Positions 32,624 through 42,114 are shown, numbered from the stretch's first letter. The stretch is 64,000 nt of DNA from Pseudoalteromonas rubra (GCF_005887115.1 NZ_PNCJ01000027.1:94234-158233), one strand, 5' to 3'. Translations and numbers: made by a program. Notes: generated by a model not told the origin, from the sequence alone.

Positions 32624-33109
32624 TTACTGCAACCGTTTAACGCGAATAGCACGATTAGTTCCCACTTTTTTCATCAAAAATGAATTGAGGGTTCCACGGC
32701 TGATAACGACTTCATCACCTGACTTTGCACGGAATGAGTCGGAATCTACTTGCTTCCAAGTTTGTCCATTGTTGAGTGTAACCGTTACTTTACCCAAAGG
32801 GGATTTCTTCACTTTGGTAATCTGCGCGGTCAGAGACGTGTTGTTCTCATCTATGACTGAGATATGCTCCAGGCCGAACTGGTCTTCGGTCTTTGCAGGT
32901 GTTGCCGCTTTAACGGATTCACGATGTGCCTGATTATCGATCTGCGGAGTTTCATTGGCCATGACCTGGTCAAAGCACATTAATCTTTTAAAATCGTTTT
33001 CAACCAGAGTACAGGCCTTGAGTGCCTGTTCATTCAAAGCCTGAGCATGGCTCTGCATGGCGGTAAGTGCACATAGGGTGAGAATGACGTTTCTTAGCGA
33101 GTTATGCAT
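32624..33109 (-). CDS. Exported 161-residue protein inside the tat operon
   Basis: The start is set at ATG 33109, with AGGA upstream and a Sec signal peptide (residues about 1-23, ending SHAQA); longer frames have no signal. The mature part holds two cysteines in ACTLVENDFKRLMCFDQV, a pattern (C, then RLxCFD) shared by several small periplasmic or phage proteins of unsettled function. A beta-rich C-terminal half (VTVTLNNGQTWKQV, RGTLNSFLMKKV) follows and resembles a small beta barrel. It overlaps the tatC end by eight bases. I cannot assign a role. Confidence 0.7.
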   Translation of the reverse strand: MHNSLRNVILTLCALTAMQSHAQALNEQALKACTLVENDFKRLMCFDQVMANETPQIDNQAHRESVKAATPAKTEDQFGLEHISVIDENNTSLTAQITKVKKSPLGKVTVTLNNGQTWKQVDSDSFRAKSGDEVVISRGTLNSFLMKKVGTNRAIRVKRLQ

Positions 33110-33848
33110 TATTATTATCCTGACGGTTAGGTGTACGGGAATATATTCTGGCCAGTAACAGGCCAAGTTCAAACAGCAGCGCCATTGGCACTGCCAGCAG
33201 GGTTTGTGATAACACATCCGGTGGCGTTAAGAACATGGCAATCACAAAGACACCAACAATTATGTAAGGGCGCTTTTGTGCCAGGCTGTCGGTGGTCGTA
33301 ACACCACTCCAGCATAGCAACATGATGGCGACCGGAATTTCAAACGCGACGCCAAAGGCAAAAAACAGCTTTAAAATGAAGCCAAGGTAACTGCTGATAT
33401 CTGGGGAGAGGGTCATCATATCTGGGCCAACAGCTGTGAAAAAGCCGAGTATGATGGGCATCACAACGAAATAACAGAAGGCAATACCAGCGTAAAAAAG
33501 CAGGATACTGGATAACAAAATAGGCATCAGCATACGCTTTTCATGCTGATACAGGCCAGGGGCCAAAAACCCCCAGATTTGATGCAGTATCATAGGGACC
33601 GCCAAAAATAATGACACGAATAGAGTCAGCTTAAAAGGCGCAAAGAAAGGTGCTGTAACATCCGTCGCAATCATGGTGCTGTTGGCGGGGAGGCTTTCAA
33701 CCAGCGGCGCCGCAACAAAAGCATAAATATCATTGGCGAAGTAAACCAAAGATACAAATATAATCAGGACACTGAGCAGCGCCTTGATCAGACGATTTCG
33801 AAGCTCAATAAGGTGGCCAATAAAGCCACTGTTTGTCATATCTGACAT
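33102..33848 (-). CDS. tatC: Twin-arginine translocase subunit TatC
   Basis: A 248-residue membrane protein with six helices that binds the twin-arginine signal of folded exported proteins. Family marks are visible: FIGHLIELRNRLIKALL at the start, the loop FFAPFKLTLFVSLFLAVP and QIWGFLAPGLYQHEKR, GIAFCYFVVMP and the end region RPYIIVGVFVIAMFLTPPDVLSQ. It works with the TatB and TatA genes directly upstream. Spacing to tatB is 18 bases. Confidence 0.97.
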   Translation of the reverse strand: MSDMTNSGFIGHLIELRNRLIKALLSVLIIFVSLVYFANDIYAFVAAPLVESLPANSTMIATDVTAPFFAPFKLTLFVSLFLAVPMILHQIWGFLAPGLYQHEKRMLMPILLSSILLFYAGIAFCYFVVMPIILGFFTAVGPDMMTLSPDISSYLGFILKLFFAFGVAFEIPVAIMLLCWSGVTTTDSLAQKRPYIIVGVFVIAMFLTPPDVLSQTLLAVPMALLFELGLLLARIYSRTPNRQDNNNA

Positions 33849-33866
33849 GCAAAAACTCGTAGACAG

Positions 33867-34199
33867 TTAGTTTGGAGAGGACGGATCTTTGTCGTTTTTT
33901 GACGAATCTGGAGACTTGCTATAGCTATGGCGCACCGATTCTGCCGCGCGTTGTAGCTCCTCCACCGATTGCTTCAGACCCGGCGCTATGTTGTCCAGGC
34001 CTTGTTCTTCGGCTTTTTTAAGGTTGCTATGCAACTCGTGTACGCGCAATTCTTCGTTGACTTCTGCTTTGACAGAGTTGGCGACAGACTTGACGGTGTT
34101 GATCCAGCGGCTGACCGTTCTGATTGCAACAGGTAAGCGTTCAGGCCCAAGTACTATCAGGCCCACGATCATCACTACAACGAGTTCCCACATCCCCAT
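33867..34199 (-). CDS. tatB: Twin-arginine translocase subunit TatB
   Basis: A 110-residue protein with one N-terminal membrane helix (MGMWELVVVMIVGLIVLGPE), the hinge GPERLP, an amphipathic helix (VAIRTVSRWINTVKSVANSV) and a charged tail. It forms the signal-peptide receptor with TatC. The Pro-Glu of the hinge distinguishes it from TatA. It starts six bases after the tatA stop. Confidence 0.95.
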   Translation of the reverse strand: MGMWELVVVMIVGLIVLGPERLPVAIRTVSRWINTVKSVANSVKAEVNEELRVHELHSNLKKAEEQGLDNIAPGLKQSVEELQRAAESVRHSYSKSPDSSKNDKDPSSPN

Positions 34200-34205
34200 G
34201 TCAGA

Positions 34206-34451
34206 TCACACCTTGTCTTTTTCTTTTTCGCTGGCCGTTTTAGCTTGTGTAGCTTGATCGGTCAATTGCTCTTTATTTTCAGCTTTATCCGACTTTTTTT
34301 CTTCTTCGTCTTCTGCAACCGCGTTTTTAAAGCCCTTTACTGCGTTGCCTAAATCACTGCCGATGCCACGTAGTTTTTTAGTGCCGAATAAAAGCACAAT
34401 AATGGCCAGAATGATAAGCAATTGCCAAATACTGATACCACCAAAACCCAT
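34206..34451 (-). CDS. tatA: Twin-arginine translocase pore subunit TatA
   Basis: An 81-residue protein with a short membrane helix (SIWQLLIILAIIVLLFG), the FGTKKL hinge, an amphipathic helix (GSDLGNAVKGFKNAV) and an acidic-basic tail. It oligomerises to let folded proteins cross the inner membrane. It is the first tat gene and lies 60 bases after ubiB. Confidence 0.96.
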   Translation of the reverse strand: MGFGGISIWQLLIILAIIVLLFGTKKLRGIGSDLGNAVKGFKNAVAEDEEEKKSDKAENKEQLTDQATQAKTASEKEKDKV

Positions 34452-34511
34452 GTTTACTCCGTTTATTGTGTTATTAAATTAATAAAGATTATACGCCGAG
34501 TGTGTAAAATA

Positions 34512-36122
34512 TCACCCTGTTTTACGCCAAGCTTTGATAAATATTGCGATTGCCAGTATTGAACAGACACTGCTGGCGAGCTGGCGTTCGTCAATAAAAC
34601 ACAAACCGGCCACAATCGTGAGGGCGGCTGCGGCAATACCCAGTAGTAGTGCGCGTGTGTCACTGCCGTGACTGGGCGCAACAGGCATGCTCTGGCGTTG
34701 GCTGCGTTTCAGGTTCTGATAAATAAGATCCGGTAGCTCTGGCATTTTTTCTGCCCAAAACGGCAAATTAGTGTAAAGTTTTTTTGCGACAGCCAGAGGG
34801 CCGACCTGATCCTGTACCCACTTTTCTAAAAAAGGCTTGGCGGTTTTCCAGAGATCCAGTTGCGGGTAAAGCTGGCGGCCCAGACCTTCGACGTATAACA
34901 GGGTTTTTTGTAGCAGCACCAGCTGCGGCTGGACTTCCATATTAAAACGTCGCGCTGTATTGAACAGATTAACCAGCACATGACCGAATGAGATTTCAGC
35001 CAGAGGCTTGTTAAAAATCGGCTCACATACTGTGCGAATGGCAAATTCGAACTCCTCAACACAGGTATCTGCGGGTACCCAGCCAGAATCGACATGTAAT
35101 TGTGCTACCTGACGGTAGTCCCGGTTGAAAAAAGCAATGAAGTTTTCTGCCAGATAGCGCTTGTCTTCGCGGTTCAAGGTACCAACGATGCCACAGTCAA
35201 TGCCAATATACTTCGGGTTATGGGGGTCTTCCCGAGAGACAAAGATGTTGCCCGGGTGCATATCCGCATGGAAAAAGCTGTCGCGAAAGACTTGGGTAAA
35301 AAATACTTCGACTCCCCGCTCTGCGAGTACCTTCATATTCGTGCCCTGTGCCAGCAGCGACTCTGTATCTGAAACTGGAATGCCGTAAATGCGTTCCATC
35401 ACCAGCACATTGCGTCTGGAGTAGTCACTGTATACCTCAGGAATATACAGAGAGTCAGACCCTTCAAAGTTGCGGCGTAGCTGAATCGCGTTAGCAGCTT
35501 CCCGCATCAGATCAAGTTCATCCAGCAGGGTTTTACGATACTCTCTGACTACTTCCACGGGGCGCAAGCGGCGCCCTGCGCTGATCAGGCTCGCCAATAG
35601 GCGGGCAAAGCGCTCCATCAGGGATAAGTCTGCCAGAATTTGCTTTTCAATATTTGGCCGGATCACTTTGACCACGACTTCTCGCAGTTCATCATCAATC
35701 ATGAGTTTGGCGCAATGAACCTGTGCAATGGAGGCTGATGCCAGTGGTGTTTGCTCAAACTCAACAAAACAATCGCTAATCGTATCCAGTCCCAGTGCTT
35801 TTTCTATCAGAGCTTGTGCCTGGTCGCCGGGAAATGGGGCCACTTTGTCCTGTAACAGGGCAAGTTCTTCGGCAATATCTGGCGGCAGCAGATCGCGGCG
35901 TGTAGAGAGCATCTGGCCAAACTTGATCCACACCGGCCCCAAAGTTTGTAGCGCCAGCCTGAGTCGTGCGCCAACGGATTTGTCGCGATGCTGGTTAGGC
36001 AGCCAAAACAGACTACGTCTGATTGCTCGGGCATACCAGGGTTGTTTTTGCCTTGGCAGCAAGTCGTCAAGGCCATAATTGAGAAACGTTTTACCGATTT
36101 GATACAGACGAGCGATGGACAA
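34512..36122 (-). CDS. ubiB: Ubiquinone biosynthesis atypical kinase UbiB
   Basis: A 536-residue member of the ABC1/UbiB atypical kinase family, needed to make ubiquinone. It shows the family motif KFGQMLSTRRDLLPPDI (KxGQ region), the nucleotide-binding region ASASIAQVHCAKL with the Ala-rich loop in place of a Gly-rich one, HADMHPGNIF (catalytic loop) and GIDCGIVG (the DFG equivalent). Two C-terminal helices (about 495-530) anchor it in the inner membrane. It follows ubiJ by 13 bases, matching the ubiE-ubiJ-ubiB order of E. coli. Confidence 0.96.
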   Translation of the reverse strand: MSIARLYQIGKTFLNYGLDDLLPRQKQPWYARAIRRSLFWLPNQHRDKSVGARLRLALQTLGPVWIKFGQMLSTRRDLLPPDIAEELALLQDKVAPFPGDQAQALIEKALGLDTISDCFVEFEQTPLASASIAQVHCAKLMIDDELREVVVKVIRPNIEKQILADLSLMERFARLLASLISAGRRLRPVEVVREYRKTLLDELDLMREAANAIQLRRNFEGSDSLYIPEVYSDYSRRNVLVMERIYGIPVSDTESLLAQGTNMKVLAERGVEVFFTQVFRDSFFHADMHPGNIFVSREDPHNPKYIGIDCGIVGTLNREDKRYLAENFIAFFNRDYRQVAQLHVDSGWVPADTCVEEFEFAIRTVCEPIFNKPLAEISFGHVLVNLFNTARRFNMEVQPQLVLLQKTLLYVEGLGRQLYPQLDLWKTAKPFLEKWVQDQVGPLAVAKKLYTNLPFWAEKMPELPDLIYQNLKRSQRQSMPVAPSHGSDTRALLLGIAAAALTIVAGLCFIDERQLASSVCSILAIAIFIKAWRKTG

Positions 36123-36135
36123 ATCCAGCTCCTTA

Positions 36136-36750
36136 TTATTCGCTTAAAGCGTTAATGCGTTGTTCCAGTGCCGCGAGCTGTTGCGCCAACTGTCGTGTAT
36201 GGGTTTTGAACTGACGAACTTCAAGTGGGTGAACGGCCACTTTTAGCTCGTCCTGACACAGTTGAGTAAAGGTTCGTTGCAGTATTTTTAGATGGCCAGC
36301 CCCTTTTTCGGTGGCCGCCTTACAGCGTTCGACAAGCAGTTGCGCCGGCCCATCACCAAGGTGAGTGGACAGGTGCTCAGCCCAGTCTATCTGTAATCCT
36401 GAAAAGGCTTTGCTATAGCTTTGTGCCAGTTGCAGATCGCCATCCAGATCCAGCTTTTCTTCACGGATCAGGCGTGTCAGCTGACTTGGGTCGGAAATTT
36501 CACCTAAGGTCGACAGGGTCGTGGTGATGTGGCATTCCGCCTGGTCCTGATAATGACCATAAACGAAACAACGAGGTTTGCCTTGCTGTTTACCCACATA
36601 ATGTAGCGCACAACATAGCTCCAGATCCGTTAGGGTAATAGCCAGTGTTTTGTGCTGTGCAGAGGAAAGCTGCACGGCCAGAGACGGCTCTTTGTCCAGC
36701 AGTTTTTCCAATGCGCTTTCGGCAACGGCTGTGAGCAGCGTGATCCACAT
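36136..36750 (-). CDS. ubiJ: Ubiquinone biosynthesis accessory factor UbiJ
   Basis: A 204-residue protein with an N-terminal SCP2-like lipid-binding domain (about 10-110, ALEKLLDKEPSLAVQL and later) and a C-terminal coiled coil (KTHTRQLAQQLAALEQRI). UbiJ with UbiK helps the Ubi enzymes bind their hydrophobic substrates in a cytoplasmic complex. Identity rests on position between ubiE and ubiB, length and domain pattern. Confidence 0.92.
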   Translation of the reverse strand: MWITLLTAVAESALEKLLDKEPSLAVQLSSAQHKTLAITLTDLELCCALHYVGKQQGKPRCFVYGHYQDQAECHITTTLSTLGEISDPSQLTRLIREEKLDLDGDLQLAQSYSKAFSGLQIDWAEHLSTHLGDGPAQLLVERCKAATEKGAGHLKILQRTFTQLCQDELKVAVHPLEVRQFKTHTRQLAQQLAALEQRINALSE

Positions 36751-36773
36751 ACTGTTTCCTCTGTTCCCCGGAG

Positions 36774-37529
36774 TTAGAATTTAAAGCCTCGGTGAAGTGC
36801 CACGATACCGCCTGTGAGGTTTTGATAGCTTGCCTGTTCAAAACCAGCTTCTTCCATCATTGACTTGAGCGTTTCCTGATCCGGATGCATACGGATAGAT
36901 TCAGCCAGGTAACGATAACTCTCACTGTCATTGGCAACCAGTTTACCCATGGTGGGCAGAATGTTGAATGAATAGAAGTCGTAGAGCTTGGACAGCGCCT
37001 CGTTGTCTGTTTTCGAGAACTCAAGAACAAGTAGCCGGCCTCCGGGCTTTAATACGCGGTACATGGAGCGCAGCGCCTTATCTTTGTCGGTGACATTACG
37101 CAGTCCGAAGGCAATGGTGATTACATCCAGACTGTTGTCCGGGAAGGGCAGGGCTTCGGCATTCATTTGCACATATTCGATATTGCCAACCCGACCGAGG
37201 TCACGTAGTTTGTCTCGTCCAACACGTAACATAGAGTCGTTGATATCGCCCAGGATCACCTGACCTGATTCACCGACCAATTCACTGAACTTGGCTGTCA
37301 GATCTCCGGTGCCACCTGCCAGGTCCAGAACTTTATGGCCCTGACGAACACCTGAACACGCGATGGTCTGGCGTTTCCATAAGCGATGGATCCCAAATGA
37401 CATCAGGTCATTCATCACATCATATTTTGCAGCCACGGAATGGAAAACATCAGCCACCATGGAGGCCTTTTCCTGCGTTGCTACTGTTTTATAGCCAAAG
37501 TGTGTGGTGTCGCGATTTGCTTCTTTCAT
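36774..37529 (-). CDS. ubiE: Ubiquinone/menaquinone methyltransferase UbiE
   Basis: A 251-residue C-methyltransferase that uses SAM to methylate the ubiquinone and menaquinone rings. Motifs are clear: KASMVADVFHSVAAKYDVMNDLMSFGIHRLWKR at residues about 20-52 (split here for clarity), the SAM loop VLDLAGGTGDL (about 68-78), GDIN, then DVITIAFGLRNVTD and KPGGRLLVLEFSK. It is the first gene of the long minus-strand block. A convincing -10/-35 pair was not found upstream. Confidence 0.96.
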   Translation of the reverse strand: MKEANRDTTHFGYKTVATQEKASMVADVFHSVAAKYDVMNDLMSFGIHRLWKRQTIACSGVRQGHKVLDLAGGTGDLTAKFSELVGESGQVILGDINDSMLRVGRDKLRDLGRVGNIEYVQMNAEALPFPDNSLDVITIAFGLRNVTDKDKALRSMYRVLKPGGRLLVLEFSKTDNEALSKLYDFYSFNILPTMGKLVANDSESYRYLAESIRMHPDQETLKSMMEEAGFEQASYQNLTGGIVALHRGFKF

Positions 37530-37673
37530 GTGTGTTGTTTGTGCCGGATCTGGGTGTCAATAGTGTACTTGATCGCACTCAGTGAGCGCAATCGGTGTCA
37601 GCAATTTAACCAGATTAATCAATAGCCCCTGGTGTGGACACCTTGTTATGAATCACTGGGTGAGTGGCCGCCA

Positions 37674-38681
37674 CTAATTGGGCGCAGAAATGTAATAATG
37701 CTGACCCAGAGACTGGGCTTTTTTGGCTGCAAAAGCGGCGCGCTGTGCGAGGGTGTTGAAGTCGTGGTCGGGTTGATGTTGTGCAATCCCGATGGCCAAA
37801 TCGATATCAGGAAACGACACATCGCCTTTGGCACTGACAAACTTCAGCCTGGTCACGCCGCGACGTATTTTTTCTGCCACCACCACTGCGGTGTCGGCTT
37901 CACAGTCAGCCAGCACTATAGTGAACTCCTGTTTACCCGTTCTGCCTGGCAGGCCACTTTGTAGCACGTACTTCTGGATGCGTTTTGCTACGCGTTGTAA
38001 CACGGTCTCTCCAACCAAGTCACCAAAGTCCTGGCTGAAGGCATCCAGATTTTCAATTAGTATTGAAATGGCGCAGATTGATTTATCCTGAGTCAGCCAA
38101 AGTTGTGTTTTATGGCCCAGATAATGGCGCTTATACAGGCCGGTTTGTGGGTCTAAAATGCGCTGTTTGCGCAGTTTCAATAACTGCTGTTGCTGCTTTT
38201 CATGAATTTCACGTGCTCTTCGCAAGGCATTTTTAAACTGCTGGTGTTGTTTTAATAGCTGCTCGGTATGTCCGCCAAAATCCTTCAGGGCGGCCCGTGT
38301 TTTGACCACATTGTGTTCATCCAGATTATGAATGCAATGGCTGATCTGTTTGGCAAACCCGATGAGACTTTGTTGTGACTGTTGCGCTGAATCATTGAGC
38401 TGGTCGATCATACCGCCGACTTGCTGGATTAGATTGGCTTCAGTCTGATGCTCTTTTTGCAGGTACTCATAATAGAGCTGCTCGACGTAAATACTGTCGA
38501 TGGGGACACGATTGCGGATGTCCCGATCCAGTCGTTCAGTCAAATCACGATTGGTCTGGCTGATATAGACATACCCTATGTGATAATTCAATGGCGTAGG
38601 AGGCAGATGATTCTGTTCCAGAAACTGACAAACTTTAGTCATTTTTTCTTGTGCTATTGCCATGGAATCATGGAACATCAT
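37674..38681 (-). CDS. GGDEF-family protein with a degenerate active site
   Basis: A soluble protein of about 335 residues (start chosen at ATG 38681 as a best guess; other starts between 38741 and 38678 are possible). The first 150 residues are helical, with a long Gln-rich coiled coil (REIHEKQQQQLLKLRKQR). The C-terminal GGDEF-like domain begins at DPQTGLYKRHYLG. In place of GGDEF it reads GKQEF within GRTGKQEFTIVLAD, so the second Gly and the Asp are lost, and catalysis is unlikely. An inactive GGDEF domain often acts as a receptor or partner. It is read from its own promoter, divergent to the DUF885 gene. Confidence 0.85.
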   Translation of the reverse strand: MMFHDSMAIAQEKMTKVCQFLEQNHLPPTPLNYHIGYVYISQTNRDLTERLDRDIRNRVPIDSIYVEQLYYEYLQKEHQTEANLIQQVGGMIDQLNDSAQQSQQSLIGFAKQISHCIHNLDEHNVVKTRAALKDFGGHTEQLLKQHQQFKNALRRAREIHEKQQQQLLKLRKQRILDPQTGLYKRHYLGHKTQLWLTQDKSICAISILIENLDAFSQDFGDLVGETVLQRVAKRIQKYVLQSGLPGRTGKQEFTIVLADCEADTAVVVAEKIRRGVTRLKFVSAKGDVSFPDIDLAIGIAQHQPDHDFNTLAQRAAFAAKKAQSLGQHYYISAPN

Positions 38682-39002
38682 TTTACTTACCACAATAATC
38701 AGTTGCTGTTGTACGACTCGCCGAAGCGTTTGACATAGCACCTGTGAGGTGCCTGCTCCGCAGCGGCTACATTAATCGCTCTACCGAGTTTTGCAAAGCA
38801 AAAATCAGTGTTAAGTGACAAATTTATTGCTTTTCCCCGGGGGCTGATGAATTAGTAATCACTTTTTCCTTTGTCTTGTAAGCCTTGCATTATTGATACC
38901 TGGCAGGTGCCTTTCGGCGACTGGTCGCTTTAAGTTGCAAGCCTTTCACTGGCGTGTTTAGGTGTTGCGTAAATTTCACATTATTGTTAAAGGATCACTC
39001 GC

Positions 39003-40766
39003 GTGAATGCTTCACTGAAAACCACTCTATCTCGCACTGTGTGTGCTGTGACTCTGGCACTGGGACTGACGGGATGTGAGCTGACTCAGGTCAGTGCTGA
39101 TCAGCAATTTACCAGTCTGGCTGAGCAAGTAATGACGTTTCGTAACGACAATCGAACCTTGGTTAAAACTCAGCTACCTGACCTAAGTGCGACAGCTTTG
39201 GCGGCCAAAAATGCGGAGCGTGAACGCTTTCTCCAGCAATTAGACGCACTGGATACGGGAAAGTTAAGTGAAGAAAACCGCATCAATCTGACGATTTTGC
39301 GCGCCCAGATCCAGGACCAAGTAGATCGCTATCGTTTCAACGCACATTACATGCCGCTCAAGTCTGAAAGTGGATTTCACAGCAGTCTGCCCTGGTTGTT
39401 TAATGATGTGGATTTGAGCAGGCCTTCGGGATACGCGGTGTATCTGAGCAAGCTTGCTGAGGTGCCGCGTTATTTCCAGCAAAATATTGACTGGATGCGC
39501 AAGGGACTGGCTGTGGGGCTGACTCAACCTAAAGCTGTACTAGCCGGGTATGAATCGTCCATTGAAGCGTTCATTGTCGATGATGTAACGCAATCGCAAT
39601 TTTTCAGACCTTTTGCTGTCAATCAGCATAACTTGCCTGAGCAGGAGTTTGCAGCGATCCAGACACAGGCAAAAACGGTCTTGTCACAGCAGGTTATTCC
39701 TGCATATCGCGAGTATCTGAGATTTTTCATCGAAGAGTATCGACCGGGTGCTCGGGATGATATCGGTATTTCCAGTACACCAAATGGTGTCGAGTTTTAT
39801 CGTAATCGCACCGCGCATTTCACTACCACGCAAATGACACCTAAAGAGATCCATGAATTAGGGCTGAAAGAAGTTGCCAGGATCAAAGGTGAGATGATGC
39901 AAATCATCAGGCAAACAGAATTTGAAGGAAACTTTGCCGAGTTTGTACAGTTTTTGAGAACGGACCCTCAATTCTATGCCAACAGTGCCGAAGAGCTGCT
40001 TAAAGAAGCTGCATATATTGCGAAGCAAATGGATGCTCAGCTACCTAAACTCTTCCATACGCTGCCGCGCCGCCCGTATGGTGTGGCCCCGGTACCAGAT
40101 GCGATCGCACCTAAATACACCACAGGTCGCTATCTGGGCGCGGACAAAGATACAGATGCAGGTTACTACTGGGTGAATACTTATGCCCTGGATAAACGTC
40201 CCTTGTATGTACTAGAAGCACTGACTTTGCATGAAGCTGTGCCTGGGCATCACTTGCAAATTTCACTGAATCAGGAGTTAGACTATTTACCTGACTACCG
40301 TCGCGATTCATATATCTCAGCATTTGGTGAAGGCTGGGGACTGTACGCGGAATACCTGGGTCTGGAAGCGGGTTTCTATCAGGATCCATATAGTAACTTT
40401 GGGCGTTTGACTTATGAAATGTGGCGGGCGGCACGTTTGGTTGTGGATACCGGTATGCATATGTATGGTTGGAGCCGCGAACGAGCGATGAATTTTATGC
40501 GCGATAATACGGCCTTGTCATTGCACAATGTTAAAACTGAAACCGACCGTTATATTTCATGGCCGGGGCAGGCTCTTTCATACAAGGTTGGAGAGTTAAC
40601 GATTAAACGTTTACGCGCAAAAACAGAGGCAGCGTTAGGCGATGACTTTGATATTCGTGAGTTCCATCATCAGATCCTGCGTCATGGCTCTGTGCCATTA
40701 AACGTGCTGGAATCGCAGATCGATAACTACATTGCATCGGTGCAGAAAGCGGATCAAACCCGTTAA
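39003..40766 (+). CDS. DUF885-family lipoprotein, putative zinc peptidase
   Basis: A 587-residue lipoprotein that starts at GTG 39003 behind AGGATC. A lipobox LTGC puts the acylated Cys at residue 25. The rest is a helical DUF885 domain with the motif HEAVPGHH (about residues 412-419), an HExxH-type zinc site, and the following EGWGLYAEYLG, which has the third ligand pattern. Relatives are thought to be peptidases with a thermolysin-like core. The residue after the Cys is Glu, not the Asp that would favour inner-membrane retention, so outer-membrane anchoring is likely. Substrate unknown. Confidence 0.85.
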   Translation: MNASLKTTLSRTVCAVTLALGLTGCELTQVSADQQFTSLAEQVMTFRNDNRTLVKTQLPDLSATALAAKNAERERFLQQLDALDTGKLSEENRINLTILRAQIQDQVDRYRFNAHYMPLKSESGFHSSLPWLFNDVDLSRPSGYAVYLSKLAEVPRYFQQNIDWMRKGLAVGLTQPKAVLAGYESSIEAFIVDDVTQSQFFRPFAVNQHNLPEQEFAAIQTQAKTVLSQQVIPAYREYLRFFIEEYRPGARDDIGISSTPNGVEFYRNRTAHFTTTQMTPKEIHELGLKEVARIKGEMMQIIRQTEFEGNFAEFVQFLRTDPQFYANSAEELLKEAAYIAKQMDAQLPKLFHTLPRRPYGVAPVPDAIAPKYTTGRYLGADKDTDAGYYWVNTYALDKRPLYVLEALTLHEAVPGHHLQISLNQELDYLPDYRRDSYISAFGEGWGLYAEYLGLEAGFYQDPYSNFGRLTYEMWRAARLVVDTGMHMYGWSRERAMNFMRDNTALSLHNVKTETDRYISWPGQALSYKVGELTIKRLRAKTEAALGDDFDIREFHHQILRHGSVPLNVLESQIDNYIASVQKADQTR

Positions 40767-40775
40767 ATGACAAGC

Positions 40776-40803
40776 GGATCAACCTCCATATATAGGTTGA
40801 TCC
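40776..40803. other. Perfect 10-bp hairpin between convergent genes
   Basis: GGATCAACCT and AGGTTGATCC pair fully around an eight-base loop, between the DUF885 and mtnK ends. There is no T tract on either strand, so it is at most a weak terminator. Confidence 0.5.
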
Positions 40804-40823
40804 GGCTTACTCCCCGCCCTGAA

Positions 40824-42026
40824 TTACTGCAATACACTGATGATCAGTTGGTAGCAGGCATCTTTGTTGTGACAGCTACGCGCGTGCAGGATCAACTGCT
40901 CACCCACTTCGAGTGCCAGACGCTGTGCTCGTAGGCGAGTCTGATCATCTTGAATTTCATCCAGATCACTGACATGGGCCAGACCTATTGTCCGTCGGAT
41001 CATTTCGCTGCCACAGTAGCCAATGGCATCCTGAAAGACGTCATGTAAAAAGTGTTCAGCATATCCAGGTACCTGCAAAGTGCGGTCTTTGCCTTGTTGC
41101 GTACACAAACTGAGCCACTGCTGCTCAAATTCACTCAGGCAAATATCTATGGTGCGCAGTAAATATGTATGAATATCACGGCGCTTTGATGGCTCATTGA
41201 TGCGACCATGCTGGGCGCAGAAGTTCAGCAGTAAATTGCCGATGAAAGACCCCAGATCGAACCCTATTGGGCCGAAGAAAGCAAATTCTGGGTCGATGAG
41301 TTTGGTTGTCGTGTCATCAACAAACAGGCTGCCACTGTGTGCGTCACCATGCAATAGTGCCTGTGGCGAAGATAAAAAGCGCGTCTTTAGCTGTGCGATT
41401 GCTAGTTTTAGCGCCTTATTGTGACGAAGTTTGCTGACCTCAGGGCTTAGCGCGTCGGGATAGTGGTTGCGCTCAGAATCCTGATAAGGGTCATCAAAAA
41501 ATAGCGCTTCTGTAATGGCACAAAGTTCCGGATTGGTAAAAGTCTGTACCAGGGATTTTTTTTCGGCCGCACTGAGATAGAAATCGCTGTGATAAAAGCT
41601 GGTTGTGGCCAGGTATCGGGCAACATCCCGCCCCAGATTCGCAAAGGTACGTCCGGCATTGAGCTCACCACGCAGTATGCGCAGGTGGCCTAAATCTTCA
41701 AGTATAGTGACCGCCTGCACACTGTCATGATGTATCACCTGGACGGTGTGCGCTGGACAGACCTTACCATGGCGGATCAATGCATTGGCTTCAATTCGCG
41801 CCCTGTCCAGCGTTAACGGCCAGCTTTCACCAACGCAGCGAGCATACGGGAGTGCCTGCTTGAGGATCACACTGTGGTTATGCTGATCAATGACCCTAAA
41901 CACCAGGTTTAAGTTGCCATCGCCAAACTCATAGCAATTTAGCTGTGCGTCTGGCGGGAAGATCCCCCCCAGGTTGTTGATGTATTCAATGGCCATTTCA
42001 TTGTCAAACGCCTGATAAGCACTCAT
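40824..42026 (-). CDS. mtnK: 5-methylthioribose kinase
   Basis: It phosphorylates methylthioribose to methylthioribose-1-phosphate, the entry of the salvage route from spent S-adenosylmethionine. The product of about 400 residues has the choline-kinase-like fold: FGDGNLNLVFRV (nucleotide loop), VILKQALPY (Lys), LLHGDAHSGSLFV (catalytic loop) and IDPEFAFFGPIGFD (metal site). The start is set at ATG 42026 (MSAYQAF), with nearby ATGs possible. It is divergent from mtnA and shares a MetJ-type operator region. Confidence 0.93.
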   Translation of the reverse strand: MSAYQAFDNEMAIEYINNLGGIFPPDAQLNCYEFGDGNLNLVFRVIDQHNHSVILKQALPYARCVGESWPLTLDRARIEANALIRHGKVCPAHTVQVIHHDSVQAVTILEDLGHLRILRGELNAGRTFANLGRDVARYLATTSFYHSDFYLSAAEKKSLVQTFTNPELCAITEALFFDDPYQDSERNHYPDALSPEVSKLRHNKALKLAIAQLKTRFLSSPQALLHGDAHSGSLFVDDTTTKLIDPEFAFFGPIGFDLGSFIGNLLLNFCAQHGRINEPSKRRDIHTYLLRTIDICLSEFEQQWLSLCTQQGKDRTLQVPGYAEHFLHDVFQDAIGYCGSEMIRRTIGLAHVSDLDEIQDDQTRLRAQRLALEVGEQLILHARSCHNKDACYQLIISVLQ

Positions 42027-42082
42027 CCGGATCATCCACATAGAATAAAAAATAGATCAGCATTCTATACCTGCAAACGTTT

Positions 42083-42114
42083 AGAAGTCTATACATCTTT
42101 AGATCTTGATGTAG
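42083..42114. promoter_or_regulatory. MetJ-type operator between mtnK and mtnA
   Basis: Four contiguous 8-base units follow the met-box pattern AGACGTCT: AGAAGTCT (7/8), ATACATCT (6/8), TTAGATCT and TGATGTAG (4/8 each). MetJ dimers bind such tandem boxes when SAM is abundant. A -10-like TAGAAT (42112-42117) overlaps the last unit, so repression of mtnA is expected and mtnK may be affected too. Confidence 0.6.
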
